Below are positions 23,367-32,680 of a stretch of DNA of 64,000 nucleotides, in pieces (positions within the stretch are counted from its first letter, which is position 1; every line of letters starts with the position of its first letter). The translations under genes and the position numbers were made by a program. The stretch spans positions 62,001 to 126,000 of the forward strand of contig JBDWCA010000003.1 in NCBI GenBank assembly GCA_039978075.1, written 5' to 3'. The DNA comes from Anderseniella sp039978075 (GTDB taxonomy: Bacteria; Pseudomonadota; Alphaproteobacteria; Rhizobiales; Aestuariivirgaceae). The notes below the pieces were generated by a model, which had not been told where the DNA came from, did no database searches, and saw only the letters and a program-made list of their open reading frames with translations.

Positions 23367-24796
23367 AGCAGGTCTGCCAGCTTCGCGCAGGCTGCATCCA
23401 ATTCCCTTTCATCAAACCCGGAATACCCCATCAGCAAACCCTGATGATCGGCAGGCCCTGCGCAATAGGACGACAACGCAGGCAATACCAGACCGGCTTC
23501 ACCGGCCTTGCGCGACACCTGCATGTCATTCATCCGTGCCGCAAGACCGGCAGAAAGTCGTGCTGTCAGATGCATACCGCCAGCTTCGGGTTCCACCGTC
23601 AGCAGGCCGGCAAGACGTCGCGACATGCTTTCAATCAGTGCCTGCTGGCGCGCACTGTAGACCCGCCGCATGCGTCTGATATGCGTGGCAAAGCGGCCCG
23701 AGGCCATGAACTGCGCCAATGCAGGCTGCGCAATTGCAGATGCCAGCGGACCACGCTGTCTGAGTACATGCTCAAAAGACGCAGCCAGCGGTTCCGGCAC
23801 CACCAGATAGCCCAAGCGCAATTGCGGCGTGAAAACCTTGGAGAATGACCCCATGTAGAGCACCCGGTCATTGTTGGCCAAGCCGATCAATGTGGGAAGC
23901 GGCGTACCGCGATAACGATACTCGCTGTCAAAGTCGTCCTCCAGGATGAGTGCCTCATGCCTGTCACTCCAGGCCAACAGGTCCAGCCGCCTGGCCAGGG
24001 GCATGGTCACGCCCGTTGGATAATGGCGCGACGGTGTAGTAATCGCCAGTCGAGCCGCCGGCATGGCAGCGGGGTCCAGCCCCTCCTCGTCCACTGCAAC
24101 CGGAACCACGCCAACACCCTGGTGTGTCAGTTCACTGGCGAACAACGGATAGCCCGGGTCTTCCAGTACCACCTTGTGGCCTACCAGCCCTATCGCCCGG
24201 ATGAGCAGTTGTGTGGCGTCACCGCCACCTGCGGTGACAAACACCTGCGACGGCTGGCAGCGAAGCCCGCGCCACTCGTGCAAGTGGCGTGCAATGGCTT
24301 CGCGCAAGGCCGGATGGCCGGACGGGTCTATACCGGATGCTGTGCGATTATCGGGATTTCGCCAATTATGTTCCAGCAGCTTGGCCCACTCATTGTGCGG
24401 AAACAATCGTGCATCGTGGGCTGCCGGTTGAAACGGCACCGGTGATGATCGCCCTGTTTTGATGGGGTGAATATCAAACGGTTCGTCAAACCCGGCAATC
24501 TTCAGCGATGTATCCGGCAAATGCGGCGCGACGAACAACCCCTTGCCATGACGACCTTCAGCAAACCCTTCCGCCACCAGTTGATCCATCGAGGTCGTGA
24601 CGGTGATGCGCGATACGCCCAGATCACGGGCAAATGCACGACTGCCCGGCAGTCGCCCACCCGGCGCAATACGGCCTGACAGGATCATGTCGCGCAACTG
24701 GCCGGTCAACTGCACATGAAGTGGCGCGGCACTGGTACGATCAAGAGCGATTGCGGCAATGGCTGCATCAGTAGTGGACATGTTGAATTTATTCAT
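23357..24796 (-). CDS. MocR/PdxR-type regulator (GntR HTH plus aminotransferase domain)
   Basis: 479 aa with AAAGGG 6 bases before the ATG. Residues ~20-90 form a GntR winged helix (QLRDMILSGRIAPGGRLPGSR, LGVSRITVTTSMDQL). A linker leads to a fold-type I aminotransferase domain with VFVTAGGGDATQLLI, EDPGYPLF and the PLP lysine in MGSFSKVFTP. MocR proteins such as PdxR sense PLP and control vitamin B6 or related genes. It is divergent from three flavin split-barrel genes, the usual arrangement for controlling a PNPOx-like target. Confidence 0.88.
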   Translation of the reverse strand: MNKFNMSTTDAAIAAIALDRTSAAPLHVQLTGQLRDMILSGRIAPGGRLPGSRAFARDLGVSRITVTTSMDQLVAEGFAEGRHGKGLFVAPHLPDTSLKIAGFDEPFDIHPIKTGRSSPVPFQPAAHDARLFPHNEWAKLLEHNWRNPDNRTASGIDPSGHPALREAIARHLHEWRGLRCQPSQVFVTAGGGDATQLLIRAIGLVGHKVVLEDPGYPLFASELTHQGVGVVPVAVDEEGLDPAAMPAARLAITTPSRHYPTGVTMPLARRLDLLAWSDRHEALILEDDFDSEYRYRGTPLPTLIGLANNDRVLYMGSFSKVFTPQLRLGYLVVPEPLAASFEHVLRQRGPLASAIAQPALAQFMASGRFATHIRRMRRVYSARQQALIESMSRRLAGLLTVEPEAGGMHLTARLSAGLAARMNDMQVSRKAGEAGLVLPALSSYCAGPADHQGLLMGYSGFDERELDAACAKLADLLQA

Positions 24797-24798
24797 AT

Positions 24799-24818
24799 TG
24801 GCCCTTTCTTCAAGGCCA
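24799..24818. promoter_or_regulatory. Inverted repeat in the MocR divergent promoter
   Basis: TGGCC (24799-24803) and GGCCA (24814-24818) are separated by 10 bp, directly upstream of the mocR start, placing the dyad in the shared promoter region. Candidate MocR site. Confidence 0.35.
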
Positions 24819-24868
24819 TTATTACGTTGATGTGCGGCAAAGTCGATACATCAGGAGACCTAAGAGCA

Positions 24869-25525
24869 ATGGCACGGAAAACAGATGCACCGAGTGAACG
24901 CACCCGGCTCAGGCGAGTGCATGAGCGTGGTCACTTCGATGCGGCATCAATATATGCGGTGCTGGACGCTATGCCTTTGTGCCATGTCGGCTACCAGCTT
25001 GACGGGGCACCGGTGGTGACACCGACCATGCAGTGGCGTGAAGGCGATCATGTTTACTGGCATGGCTCGTCGGCAAGCCGGTTCCTGCGCGCTGCAAAGG
25101 GCCATCAGGCCTGCCTAACCGTGACCCTTTGGGACGGCATGGTCATGGCGCGCTCCGGCTTCCATCACTCCGCCAATTACCGGTCCTGCATGGTGTTTGG
25201 TGAAGCTGAAATCATTGAAGACCCGGGGGACAAGGAAGCTCGGCTGAAGGCAATGTTTGATATCTGGTTTCCGGGACGCTGGGATTTGCTGCGGGCCATG
25301 AACGACAAGGAAGTCAAAGCCACGACAGTACTGCGTCTGCCGCTCGATGAGGCCTCCGTCAAAATCCGCACTGGACCGCCATCAGATGATGAGGAAGACT
25401 ATGAACTGCCAATCTGGGCCGGCGTGGTTCCGATGACGACGACGACCGGCACACCAATCGATGACCCGCGGAATCATGATGGCCTGACAGCGCCGGACCA
25501 TGCCGTGAACTTCAAGGCAGGATAG
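24869..25525 (+). CDS. Pyridoxamine 5'-phosphate oxidase-family FMN split-barrel protein (1 of 3)
   Basis: 218 aa from the ATG at 24869; the frame opens far upstream across the mocR start. The split-barrel fold is suggested by HFDAASIYAVLDAMPLCHVGY, TPTMQWREGDHVYWHGS, and HQACLTVTLWDG. It resembles the PNPOx-like flavin-nucleotide-binding family with a C-terminal extension rich in Asp. A MocR regulator is divergent, so a role in B6 or flavin-linked redox is plausible. It likely forms an operon with the next two genes. Confidence 0.8.
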   Translation: MARKTDAPSERTRLRRVHERGHFDAASIYAVLDAMPLCHVGYQLDGAPVVTPTMQWREGDHVYWHGSSASRFLRAAKGHQACLTVTLWDGMVMARSGFHHSANYRSCMVFGEAEIIEDPGDKEARLKAMFDIWFPGRWDLLRAMNDKEVKATTVLRLPLDEASVKIRTGPPSDDEEDYELPIWAGVVPMTTTTGTPIDDPRNHDGLTAPDHAVNFKAG

Positions 25526-25539
25526 GAGCCGACCCGAAA

Positions 25540-25986
25540 ATGCTCACCAACGAAATGCAATCTCTTATCCGCACCCACACCGCCGGGTTTGTGGCGACGG
25601 TCCGGGCCGACGGGTCCGCCGCGGTTTCTCCCAAGGCAACTTTTGTGGTGGTCGATGAGCGCACGATCGCGTGCGGCAATATTCGCTCGCCAGGCACAGT
25701 GGCAAATCTGCGCCGTAATCCGGCCTGCGAAATTTGCTTTCTTGATCCGCTGACACGAAAGGCGGTGCGGGTTTGCGGCACTGGCACGGTGATAGCCAAA
25801 GCGGTTGCGTCGCACGAGCTCACAGGTGTGTTTGAGGAATACTGGGTCGACTATCTTCAGCACATGACCGGCTTCATGGTATTTGATCTGACATCAGCCG
25901 AACTGATTCTGTCACCGGCCTATGATCATGGCGCAACGGAGCAGGAACTGGCAGTTGCGAACAAAGCGAAAATAGCCGCCCTTTGA
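25540..25986 (+). CDS. PPOX-class FMN-binding split-barrel protein (2 of 3)
   Basis: 148 aa. The pattern TAGFVATVRADGSAAVSPKATFVVVDERTI and GNIRSPGTVANLRRNPACEICFLDP matches PPOX-class F420/FMN-dependent proteins. It starts 14 bp after gene 1 and its stop overlaps the open frame of gene 3. No membrane segment. Probably a small flavoprotein oxidoreductase; substrate unknown. Confidence 0.8.
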   Translation: MLTNEMQSLIRTHTAGFVATVRADGSAAVSPKATFVVVDERTIACGNIRSPGTVANLRRNPACEICFLDPLTRKAVRVCGTGTVIAKAVASHELTGVFEEYWVDYLQHMTGFMVFDLTSAELILSPAYDHGATEQELAVANKAKIAAL

Positions 25987-26015
25987 ACAGCTGCGAAGCG
26001 GTTCCGGAGATCACT

Positions 26016-26684
26016 ATGGCTGATACTGATATTGTGTATTCGCGTGACACGTCCCGGGAAACCCGGCAACCGGTGTTGCTGGATGCTGCCCGTGCCATTC
26101 AGCTTGCAGCCCTTGTTACCTCTACACCCGATGACAAATTGAAAGTGTCGCATCTGCCACTGCTTGTCAGCGAAACGGCAGATGGCTCAGTCACATTGTG
26201 CGGTCACTTTGCCCGCGCCAATGATCACTGGAAAATCATCGAACAGGGCAATACGACATCCATGGCGATATTCCAGGGACCGCACACATACCTGTCTCCT
26301 TCCAACTATGCGTCCAAGCAGGAGACCGCCAAGGTCGTGCCGACCTGGGCGTATGTGATTGTCCATGCGCACGGTGTTGCCGGCACCGTGCACGATGCAG
26401 ACCGGCTGCTGGCCCACGTCAACAGCCTGACCGACCGCAACGAAGCTGAACAGCCGACCCCATGGAAAGTGTCAGATGCACCCGATGATTATGTGGCAAC
26501 CATGCTGCGTGGCATTGTCGGGATCGAATTGCGCGTCACCCAACTCGAAGGTGTGTGGAAAATGAACCAGCACAGATCAGATGCAGACAAGGCCAGCACC
26601 GTTTCCAGACTTTCCGGATCCGACAAGGACCGTGACCGCCAGCTTGCTCGCGTGATGAGCGAAACAATCGGAACAGAGCGTTGA
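26016..26684 (+). CDS. PaiB-like FMN-binding negative regulator family protein (3 of 3)
   Basis: 222 aa from the ATG at 26016 with GGAGATCAC upstream; the frame extends to 25983 inside gene 2. Conserved segments: AALVTSTPDDKLKVSHLPLL, LCGHFARANDHWK, MAIFQGPHTYLSPSNY and VPTWAYVIVHAHGV. PaiB-like proteins bind FMN and repress sporulation or protease genes in Bacillus; in proteobacteria their role is unclear. This completes a three-gene flavin-barrel run. Confidence 0.85.
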   Translation: MADTDIVYSRDTSRETRQPVLLDAARAIQLAALVTSTPDDKLKVSHLPLLVSETADGSVTLCGHFARANDHWKIIEQGNTTSMAIFQGPHTYLSPSNYASKQETAKVVPTWAYVIVHAHGVAGTVHDADRLLAHVNSLTDRNEAEQPTPWKVSDAPDDYVATMLRGIVGIELRVTQLEGVWKMNQHRSDADKASTVSRLSGSDKDRDRQLARVMSETIGTER

Positions 26685-26766
26685 TAATCTGAATCAACTG
26701 AGCCAGTAAAATCATATGATAACAACGTCATATGACAGTTTGCCAACCAGCTGAATCCTGACTGCT

Positions 26767-27177
26767 CTAGCGGCTCTTCCTGATCAGCTCCACCATAAAG
26801 GCTGTTGACCAGCCGAACATCAAGAACCCGTTGGCTCCGATCAACGCCGACAGCAGGCGCCATTCGATCGGCAGGGTTATGTCGCCGAAACCCAACGTGG
26901 TAAAACACACCAGCGCAAAATAAACTGCCGGTTCAAGTGCCGTTACAGCGCCGGTGGCAAGCAGCACGAACGCCCACAGCCAGACCTCAATGGTCATGGT
27001 GAACAGCACCACCAGCATGGCCACCGTGATGAAGGCGGTACCTGAAAAGCGGCGAAACCTGGTGCGCGTCCAGGTCAGGAACGGCTCATGCTTGCGGGTC
27101 ATCAGGGCGAACATTTCCGCCTGGACAGCAACTGTAATAATAATGACGGCGGACCCGATGATAAGCTGTATGAGCAT
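26767..27177 (-). CDS. Two-TM potassium channel-like protein (Ion_trans_2)
   Basis: 136 aa with hydrophobic segments at ~1-25, ~48-75 and ~105-130. The pore loop shows TTLGFGDI near residues 92-99, the K+ channel signature (T-x-G-F/Y-G-D). There is no cytoplasmic RCK domain. It should be a small, possibly tetrameric K+ channel. It converges on the flavin gene, with two TCATATGA palindromes in the gap. Confidence 0.82.
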   Translation of the reverse strand: MLIQLIIGSAVIIITVAVQAEMFALMTRKHEPFLTWTRTRFRRFSGTAFITVAMLVVLFTMTIEVWLWAFVLLATGAVTALEPAVYFALVCFTTLGFGDITLPIEWRLLSALIGANGFLMFGWSTAFMVELIRKSR

Positions 27178-27193
27178 ACTTGGTGTTCAGTCC

Positions 27194-28582
27194 CTACCCT
27201 GCCAGTTCGCCAATCACCCGCACCCAGCTTCTGATGCCCTTGTGGAAGCTTGTGAGATTGTATTTCTCATTGGGCGAATGCAGCGCATCATCCGGCAAGC
27301 CAAATCCGACCAGCAGGCTTTGCATTCCAAGGATATCCTCAAACGAGCGCACCACCGGAATTGACCCGCCACATCCCATCAATACCGCCGGCTTTCCCCA
27401 TTCATCTTCAAGCGCCCTGGCCGCCTTTTTAAGGTGTGGGTTGTCCTCTGCAATCTCAATGGCGGGAGAGCCGTCGGCATCGCCGCCAAACCGAACCGAA
27501 CAGCCGTCCGGCAACCGGTCTTCGATGAACTTGCGAAATACTGTCAAAACGTGTTCCGGATCCTGCTTGGCGACAAGGCGCATGGATACTTTGGCCGTGG
27601 CTTCGGACGGAATCACTGTCTTGGTACCGGTGGATGTATAGCCGCCGAATATACCGTTCACTTCAAGTGTCGGGCGCGACCAGATCATTTCCAGCACGCT
27701 GCGCCCCTTCTCGCCTGCAGGACCTTTCAGGCCGATGTCGCCCAGGAACTGGTCCTCATCGAAGTTTAGCCCCTGCCACTGGGCAGCTGTTTCCGCAGGT
27801 AATTCCGGCACACCGTCATAAAAGCCGGGAATGGTGATGTGACCGTTATCATCACGCATGTCAGACAGGATTTTCATCAACACATGAATGGCGTTGAAGG
27901 CAGCGCCTCCGTAAAATCCTGAATGCAGGTCAATGCGCGGGCCGATGATGGTGACTTCCTCGTGGGCAAGACCACGCAACCGGGTCGAGATGGCAGGCGT
28001 ATCCGGATCCCACATGTTTGTATCGCAAACCAGCGCAACTTCACGGGTCAGTTCAGCGGCATTTTCGGTCAGAAACGGATCGAGACTCGGACTGCCGCTT
28101 TCCTCCTCGCCCTCGCACAACACCGTCACCGAGAAAGGTAATCCGCCTGTTGTCTTGATCCACGCGCGACTGGCCTCTATGAAGGTCATCAGTTGGCCCT
28201 TGTCGTCATTGGCGCCGCGGGCATATATGCGCTCTATTCCATCATCACCTGTCACGCGCTTCGGCTCGAATGGCGGTGTTTTCCATTTGTCGAGCGGTTC
28301 GGCAGGCTGGACATCATAGTGACCATAGAACAAGACATGCGGGGCTCCCGCAGGACCATCGTAATGGCCGACCACCATCGGGTGGCCGGGTGTGTCGCGG
28401 AGGCTTGCGTCAAACCCCATGCCCACCAGTTCATCGGTGACCCACTGACCGGCCTTGCGGCATTCATCGTTGTATTGCGGATCGGTCGAAATGGATGGAA
28501 TGCGCAACAGATCAAACCATCTGTCGAGACTGGCATCGAGCTGGTCGTCAACGTGATCAAGAATTGCATCGAGCTTTGTCAT
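27194..28582 (-). CDS. M20-family dipeptidase/deacylase (ArgE/DapE-like)
   Basis: 462 aa, full length. Di-zinc motifs: GHYDVQPAEP (first His and Asp), RGANDDKGQ, CEGEEESGSPSL with the catalytic Glu pair, and a C-terminal GGSIPVVR. The dimerisation-type insert (~185-300) is present. It hydrolyses dipeptides or N-acyl amino acids; the exact substrate is not inferable. Its start is divergent from the SLC13 transporter by 86 bp, which might be functionally linked. Confidence 0.9.
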   Translation of the reverse strand: MTKLDAILDHVDDQLDASLDRWFDLLRIPSISTDPQYNDECRKAGQWVTDELVGMGFDASLRDTPGHPMVVGHYDGPAGAPHVLFYGHYDVQPAEPLDKWKTPPFEPKRVTGDDGIERIYARGANDDKGQLMTFIEASRAWIKTTGGLPFSVTVLCEGEEESGSPSLDPFLTENAAELTREVALVCDTNMWDPDTPAISTRLRGLAHEEVTIIGPRIDLHSGFYGGAAFNAIHVLMKILSDMRDDNGHITIPGFYDGVPELPAETAAQWQGLNFDEDQFLGDIGLKGPAGEKGRSVLEMIWSRPTLEVNGIFGGYTSTGTKTVIPSEATAKVSMRLVAKQDPEHVLTVFRKFIEDRLPDGCSVRFGGDADGSPAIEIAEDNPHLKKAARALEDEWGKPAVLMGCGGSIPVVRSFEDILGMQSLLVGFGLPDDALHSPNEKYNLTSFHKGIRSWVRVIGELAG

Positions 28583-28668
28583 CGGGCGGTTTTCCGTTCA
28601 TGGCGAGTAACTGTATTTAATGGCTCCGACCCTCTCACAGGCACACAGAGCATCGCAAGGGGGATTGC

Positions 28669-30210
28669 ATGAGCGATACCGATTTTCAGCTGGCCCGCGA
28701 CAGCCTTCAGGCTGACTATGGCGAACACCGCCTGCACCGGCTTCAGCGACACGGGTATCAGCGCTGGGTTCACCTGCGCAGCCAGGTCAATCTTTACTAC
28801 TTCTGGGAAAAACGCTGGTTCTTCATCGCCATCATGCTGGCCTTCGCATTTTTGCAGACAGGGCCGTATGAGGGCCTGACGCGTGAAGGTCAGATCGTGC
28901 TGACCATGTCGCTGTTTGCCACCATCCTGTTTATTACCGAGCCGGTACCGCTGCCAACAGTGGCGCTGATGATCGTTGTCGGACAGGTGGTCCTGCTGGG
29001 ACTTGAATCCACAACCGTGGCAAAGAGCCTGATGACGGATTCCGTCCTGTTCATCATGGGTGCGCTGATGCTGGCGGTTGCCGTGGTCAAACAGAAGCTC
29101 GACAGGCGGATTGCCTGGGCCATTGTGCGTGTTACCGGTACCAGCACGTTCCGTATCAGTTTCGGTATTACGCTGACTTGCGGTGTGCTGGCTTCGTTTA
29201 TCGGTGAACACACGGTTGCCGCGATGATGCTGCCGGTCGGCATCACCCTGATATCACTGACATCAAATGAACCGAAGAAAGTGAAGAACCTGGCCGCGGT
29301 TCTGCTGCTGTCAATCTCGTATGGTTGTGCCATCGCCGGCATCGGTACACCATCAGGTGGTGCGAGAAACGCCATCATGATCGGTTACTGGAAGGACTTC
29401 TTCTTTGATCCGACCAACCCCGAGACACGCCGCTTCCTCGTCGATTACGTGACCTGGATGATGTATGCCTATCCGATCTTCCTGATCCAGTTGCCGATTG
29501 TCACGACAGTGCTGTTCTGGACGTTCAAGCCTGAGTATCCAGACCTGTCGCGCGCGGTTTCGAGACTACGCACCCAGGTCATCATGGATGGACCGATCCG
29601 GCCTGCCCAGTGGATGGCAATTCTGGTGTTCTTCCTGACCGTGGTCGGATGGATCGCGTTTTCCGAACAACTTGGGCTCGGCATAGTCGCCATTGCCGGT
29701 GCAATTGCGTTCCTGGTAGCCGGACTGGTGCGCTGGGAGGATGTCAATTCCGGCGTCAACTGGGGTGTTGTGCTGTTGTATGCCGCCGCGATTTCACTTG
29801 GCGTTCAGATGAAGGACACCGGTGCGGCTGAATGGGTTGCCAAAAACTTTGTGGAACTCCTGCGCCCGATCGGCATGGCCACCGGTTATGGACTGGAGAT
29901 GGCGATCGCACTGTTGACAACCTTTGTCACCAACACCATGACGGCAGGTGCAGCTGTTGCTGTTCTCGGACCGATTGTGCTGAAAACGGCAACCGCCGGT
30001 GGCGCTGACCCGCTGGCCGTCGGTTTCGTAACCGCAATTTCATCAGCGTTCGCCTATATCACCGCTGCGGCTCACCCGGCCTTTACGATCATCTATGCTT
30101 CGGGCTATCTCACAGGCAAGGACTTCCTGAAATCAGGATGGCGCATGACAATTGCGTCACTGGCTCTGCTTATGTTGTTCGCCTATTTCTACTGGCCGCT
30201 GCTGCGATAG
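28669..30210 (+). CDS. SLC13-type anion transporter (sodium:sulfate/dicarboxylate symporter family)
   Basis: 513 aa with 11-12 hydrophobic helices. Hallmarks are MALMIVVGQ-like TM segments, SVLFIMGALMLAVAV, GEHTVAAMMLPVG and the C-terminal re-entrant FVTNTMTAGAAVAVLGPIVL. The N-terminal ~45 residues are cytoplasmic and polar (QRHGYQRWVHL). It may import dicarboxylate or sulfate. The USP gene follows 10 bp after its stop, so the two are almost certainly one operon. Confidence 0.85.
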   Translation: MSDTDFQLARDSLQADYGEHRLHRLQRHGYQRWVHLRSQVNLYYFWEKRWFFIAIMLAFAFLQTGPYEGLTREGQIVLTMSLFATILFITEPVPLPTVALMIVVGQVVLLGLESTTVAKSLMTDSVLFIMGALMLAVAVVKQKLDRRIAWAIVRVTGTSTFRISFGITLTCGVLASFIGEHTVAAMMLPVGITLISLTSNEPKKVKNLAAVLLLSISYGCAIAGIGTPSGGARNAIMIGYWKDFFFDPTNPETRRFLVDYVTWMMYAYPIFLIQLPIVTTVLFWTFKPEYPDLSRAVSRLRTQVIMDGPIRPAQWMAILVFFLTVVGWIAFSEQLGLGIVAIAGAIAFLVAGLVRWEDVNSGVNWGVVLLYAAAISLGVQMKDTGAAEWVAKNFVELLRPIGMATGYGLEMAIALLTTFVTNTMTAGAAVAVLGPIVLKTATAGGADPLAVGFVTAISSAFAYITAAAHPAFTIIYASGYLTGKDFLKSGWRMTIASLALLMLFAYFYWPLLR

Positions 30211-30220
30211 GATTTCGACG

Positions 30221-31231
30221 ATGTCACTGTTCAAGAAAACTGTGCTGAGTGAACGTACCGAACGCGCGGTACAAAAAACACTGGCAAACGTCTATGCGCA
30301 GCGGCGCAAGCGCTTCCGGGTGCTTGCCTGCATTGACGAGACGGATGAATCATTCTGTACCGTGCGCATGGCGGCACGGCTGGCCAAGACGGACGACTGC
30401 GACATCATCGTGCTGTATGTCCGCTCCATTGACCAGGGCTTGTGGTCGGGCGGCCTGCAGGTGCGTGTTGCCCGCCAGAACATGCTTGAAGCGGGCCTGG
30501 AACTGCCCGGCATCAACCGGCTGCGGATGGCACTGGATATTCTGCGCGAAGAAGGCATCCCGGCAGAAGACTGGACCCGCAGCACCGGCCATCAGGACGC
30601 CTGGGGAGACCCCCTGGGCGACAACAAGGTCGAGTTCATTTCTGATGAAGGCCGCTCGGTGGTTCTCAAGTTGAAGACCGCACCTGACCCGGCCTCGGGC
30701 ATTCTGGACCAGTACGAGCTTGGACCCTACAACCTGATGATCATGGGCGAACCGTCACGCTGGCGTGGCGAATTCCATTCATTATTTGATGCCGGCATCG
30801 TGCAGCAGGTCACCGTACATGCACCATCATCGGTGCTGATTGTCCGCGAACCACTGGACAAGTCCGGATTTTTCATTTGCACAGATGGCACCTCGCGCTC
30901 CATGCAGGCAGTTCGCCGCGCCGCCGTGCTGGCACATACGGCAGGTGAAGCCATCACGCTGTTTTCCGCCAGCGCCCAGGAAGCCGGACTGTCAGCAGCA
31001 GAAGAAAACGTGAAGAATGCCCGTGCCCTGCTCAAGGCGATGGGGATCAAGGTCAAGGACGTCATAACCGCGGTTGGTCCGGCAGCACAGAAAATTGCTG
31101 AACTGGGTTCCGATCACAATGTCATCGTAGTGACCGATGAAGGCCGCTCAAGACTGCAACGCGCCATCCGGGGGTCAACGGCCGTTGACGTGGTACGCAC
31201 TGCGCAAACCTCGGTACTGGACGTGCGCTGA
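30221..31231 (+). CDS. Double-domain universal stress protein
   Basis: 336 aa from the ATG at 30221; the frame overlaps the transporter 3' end further upstream. The first Usp-like domain (~30-175) has VLACIDETDESFCTVRMAARLA and DIIVLYVRS; the second (~205-335) has FFICTDGTSRSMQAVRRAAVLA and VIVVTDEGRS. The gene directly follows an SLC13 transporter, suggesting it regulates or protects this transporter. Confidence 0.85.
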   Translation: MSLFKKTVLSERTERAVQKTLANVYAQRRKRFRVLACIDETDESFCTVRMAARLAKTDDCDIIVLYVRSIDQGLWSGGLQVRVARQNMLEAGLELPGINRLRMALDILREEGIPAEDWTRSTGHQDAWGDPLGDNKVEFISDEGRSVVLKLKTAPDPASGILDQYELGPYNLMIMGEPSRWRGEFHSLFDAGIVQQVTVHAPSSVLIVREPLDKSGFFICTDGTSRSMQAVRRAAVLAHTAGEAITLFSASAQEAGLSAAEENVKNARALLKAMGIKVKDVITAVGPAAQKIAELGSDHNVIVVTDEGRSRLQRAIRGSTAVDVVRTAQTSVLDVR

Positions 31232-31308
31232 GACAGCACGGATTCACGTGAACTGTTTTTGACCTGAAACGTTTCAGCGCACCAGAACAACCCACTATCA
31301 GCAAATGT

Positions 31309-31340
31309 AAAAGGGCCGCACTCAAGTGCAGCCCTTTTTC
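31309..31340. terminator. Bidirectional intrinsic terminator
   Basis: Stem AAAAGGGC-c-GCAC / GTGC-a-GCCCTTTT around loop TCAA, with T-runs on both sides. It lies 78 bp past the USP stop and just before the convergent gene ending at 31369, so it serves both. Confidence 0.85.
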
Positions 31341-31368
31341 TGTTTCTTGTGACTTCTGTAAGACGGCG

Positions 31369-32481
31369 TCAGGCCGTTGCCCTCATGGCATCGAGATACT
31401 CCTCGACGTGCTCCACGTTTTCAAACCGCATCCAGCCTTCATCGGTTTCAGCTTCAACCGTTCCGTCCGATAACAGACGCGCCGGGCGATCACGGATAAC
31501 CCGCTCTTCGACCACGAACAACTCATCTTCCTGTGGCAGAACCTCAGGTCCGCTGTCGGCTTCAGATTCCGCATCGGCTGCCGGTTCTGCAGCACTTTCA
31601 GAGTTGCCTTCTTCCGCTGCCGCAACTTCTGGTGCATCTACCAAGACAGCATCCGTTGTTGTGGTGGTGTCCGTTGAGGTCGTGTCCGTCGCGGTTATGT
31701 CGGTGTCAGCTTCATCTGCTTTGACTGGCGAAGAGCCAGAAAAAATCATTGTATCAGCATCATCGCTGGCATCCGGCATTTCCAGTATTGTTTCTGCTTC
31801 AGTCTCGGCTTCTTCAGCAATGACAGACGTTGCCTTTATATCGGAATCCGCCGCGGATGCCGATGGTTGGGCGGCTTCAGGTGCTGCACTTGTATCGGCG
31901 GGTTTGGAGAAGAAGGACGAAAGATCGTCACGTGCCTTGTCGACCGTCTCTTCAGTTACCTCTTCAACCTTGTCAGCAGCCTGACTGACTACTTCTTCGG
32001 CCTTGTCGACCGCCTCATCGGCAGTGGAGGTTACGGAACTGAAAATAGAACCGGCAGAGTCCACAACCGGCCTTGTGTCCGATTTAATGTCATCCATGAC
32101 ATCATCCACAATGTCGGCTGATGCTTCTACCGTATCATTCGCGGTATCGCCAAAAGCGCTCGCACCTGCTGCAACGCTGGCGGCAGCACCTGCTGCTGCC
32201 GCAGATGCCGGTGCCATGAAGTCAGGCAGATCAGACTCCGCCGGTGCCGCCGGTGCATGGTCTTCAACTTCCACATTGTCGGTCTCGCGCCGCGTCATTG
32301 CTGACAGATTTCCAGCAACAACGGCCAGGCCGAGTAGCACGCAACCGCCTGTAAACAGGGTTGCTGCCACATCAAGGTTCAGACCAACGGTTACCGTCCC
32401 GGGTGAGAAAATGTTTATAAGGCCAACCGCCCAGCCCGCCGCGATCAGCACAATAGCCAAAAATATCAATAGTGTTTTCAT
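31369..32481 (-). CDS. Membrane-anchored acidic low-complexity protein
   Basis: 370 aa with two N-terminal TM helices (~5-25 and ~40-60). A long, highly acidic, Ala/Asp/Thr/Ser-rich region (70-320) follows, with repeats such as VDKAEEVVSQAADKVEE and the Asp/Thr run ITATDTTSTDTTT. A short folded C-terminus ends in VERVIRDRPARLLSDGTVEAET-like sequence (YLDAMRATA). No enzymatic motif. The layout suits a tethered disordered linker ending in a small domain. Function unknown. Confidence 0.75.
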   Translation of the reverse strand: MKTLLIFLAIVLIAAGWAVGLINIFSPGTVTVGLNLDVAATLFTGGCVLLGLAVVAGNLSAMTRRETDNVEVEDHAPAAPAESDLPDFMAPASAAAAGAAASVAAGASAFGDTANDTVEASADIVDDVMDDIKSDTRPVVDSAGSIFSSVTSTADEAVDKAEEVVSQAADKVEEVTEETVDKARDDLSSFFSKPADTSAAPEAAQPSASAADSDIKATSVIAEEAETEAETILEMPDASDDADTMIFSGSSPVKADEADTDITATDTTSTDTTTTTDAVLVDAPEVAAAEEGNSESAAEPAADAESEADSGPEVLPQEDELFVVEERVIRDRPARLLSDGTVEAETDEGWMRFENVEHVEEYLDAMRATA

Positions 32482-32680
32482 GCCTCTTACCCCTCAGTTC
32501 CAACAACGCCCAGGCGTGTCGGAAGCCTTAGTGCGCGCGGTCTGCAATATAACGCTAGCCGATAATACACCAGCAAGCGAGACACAACAGGCAATCACGC
32601 CTTGTTTTCCCTGTGACATTGACCAAGCCCCATTGGCAGCACAAAACCCCCACCGTGCTGATTGGTGCATCAAATAGCCG

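Noticed and set aside
31264..31277. Perfect CTGAAACGTTTCAG palindrome
   Set aside because: Lies between convergent gene ends with no promoter nearby, so an operator role is not supported.
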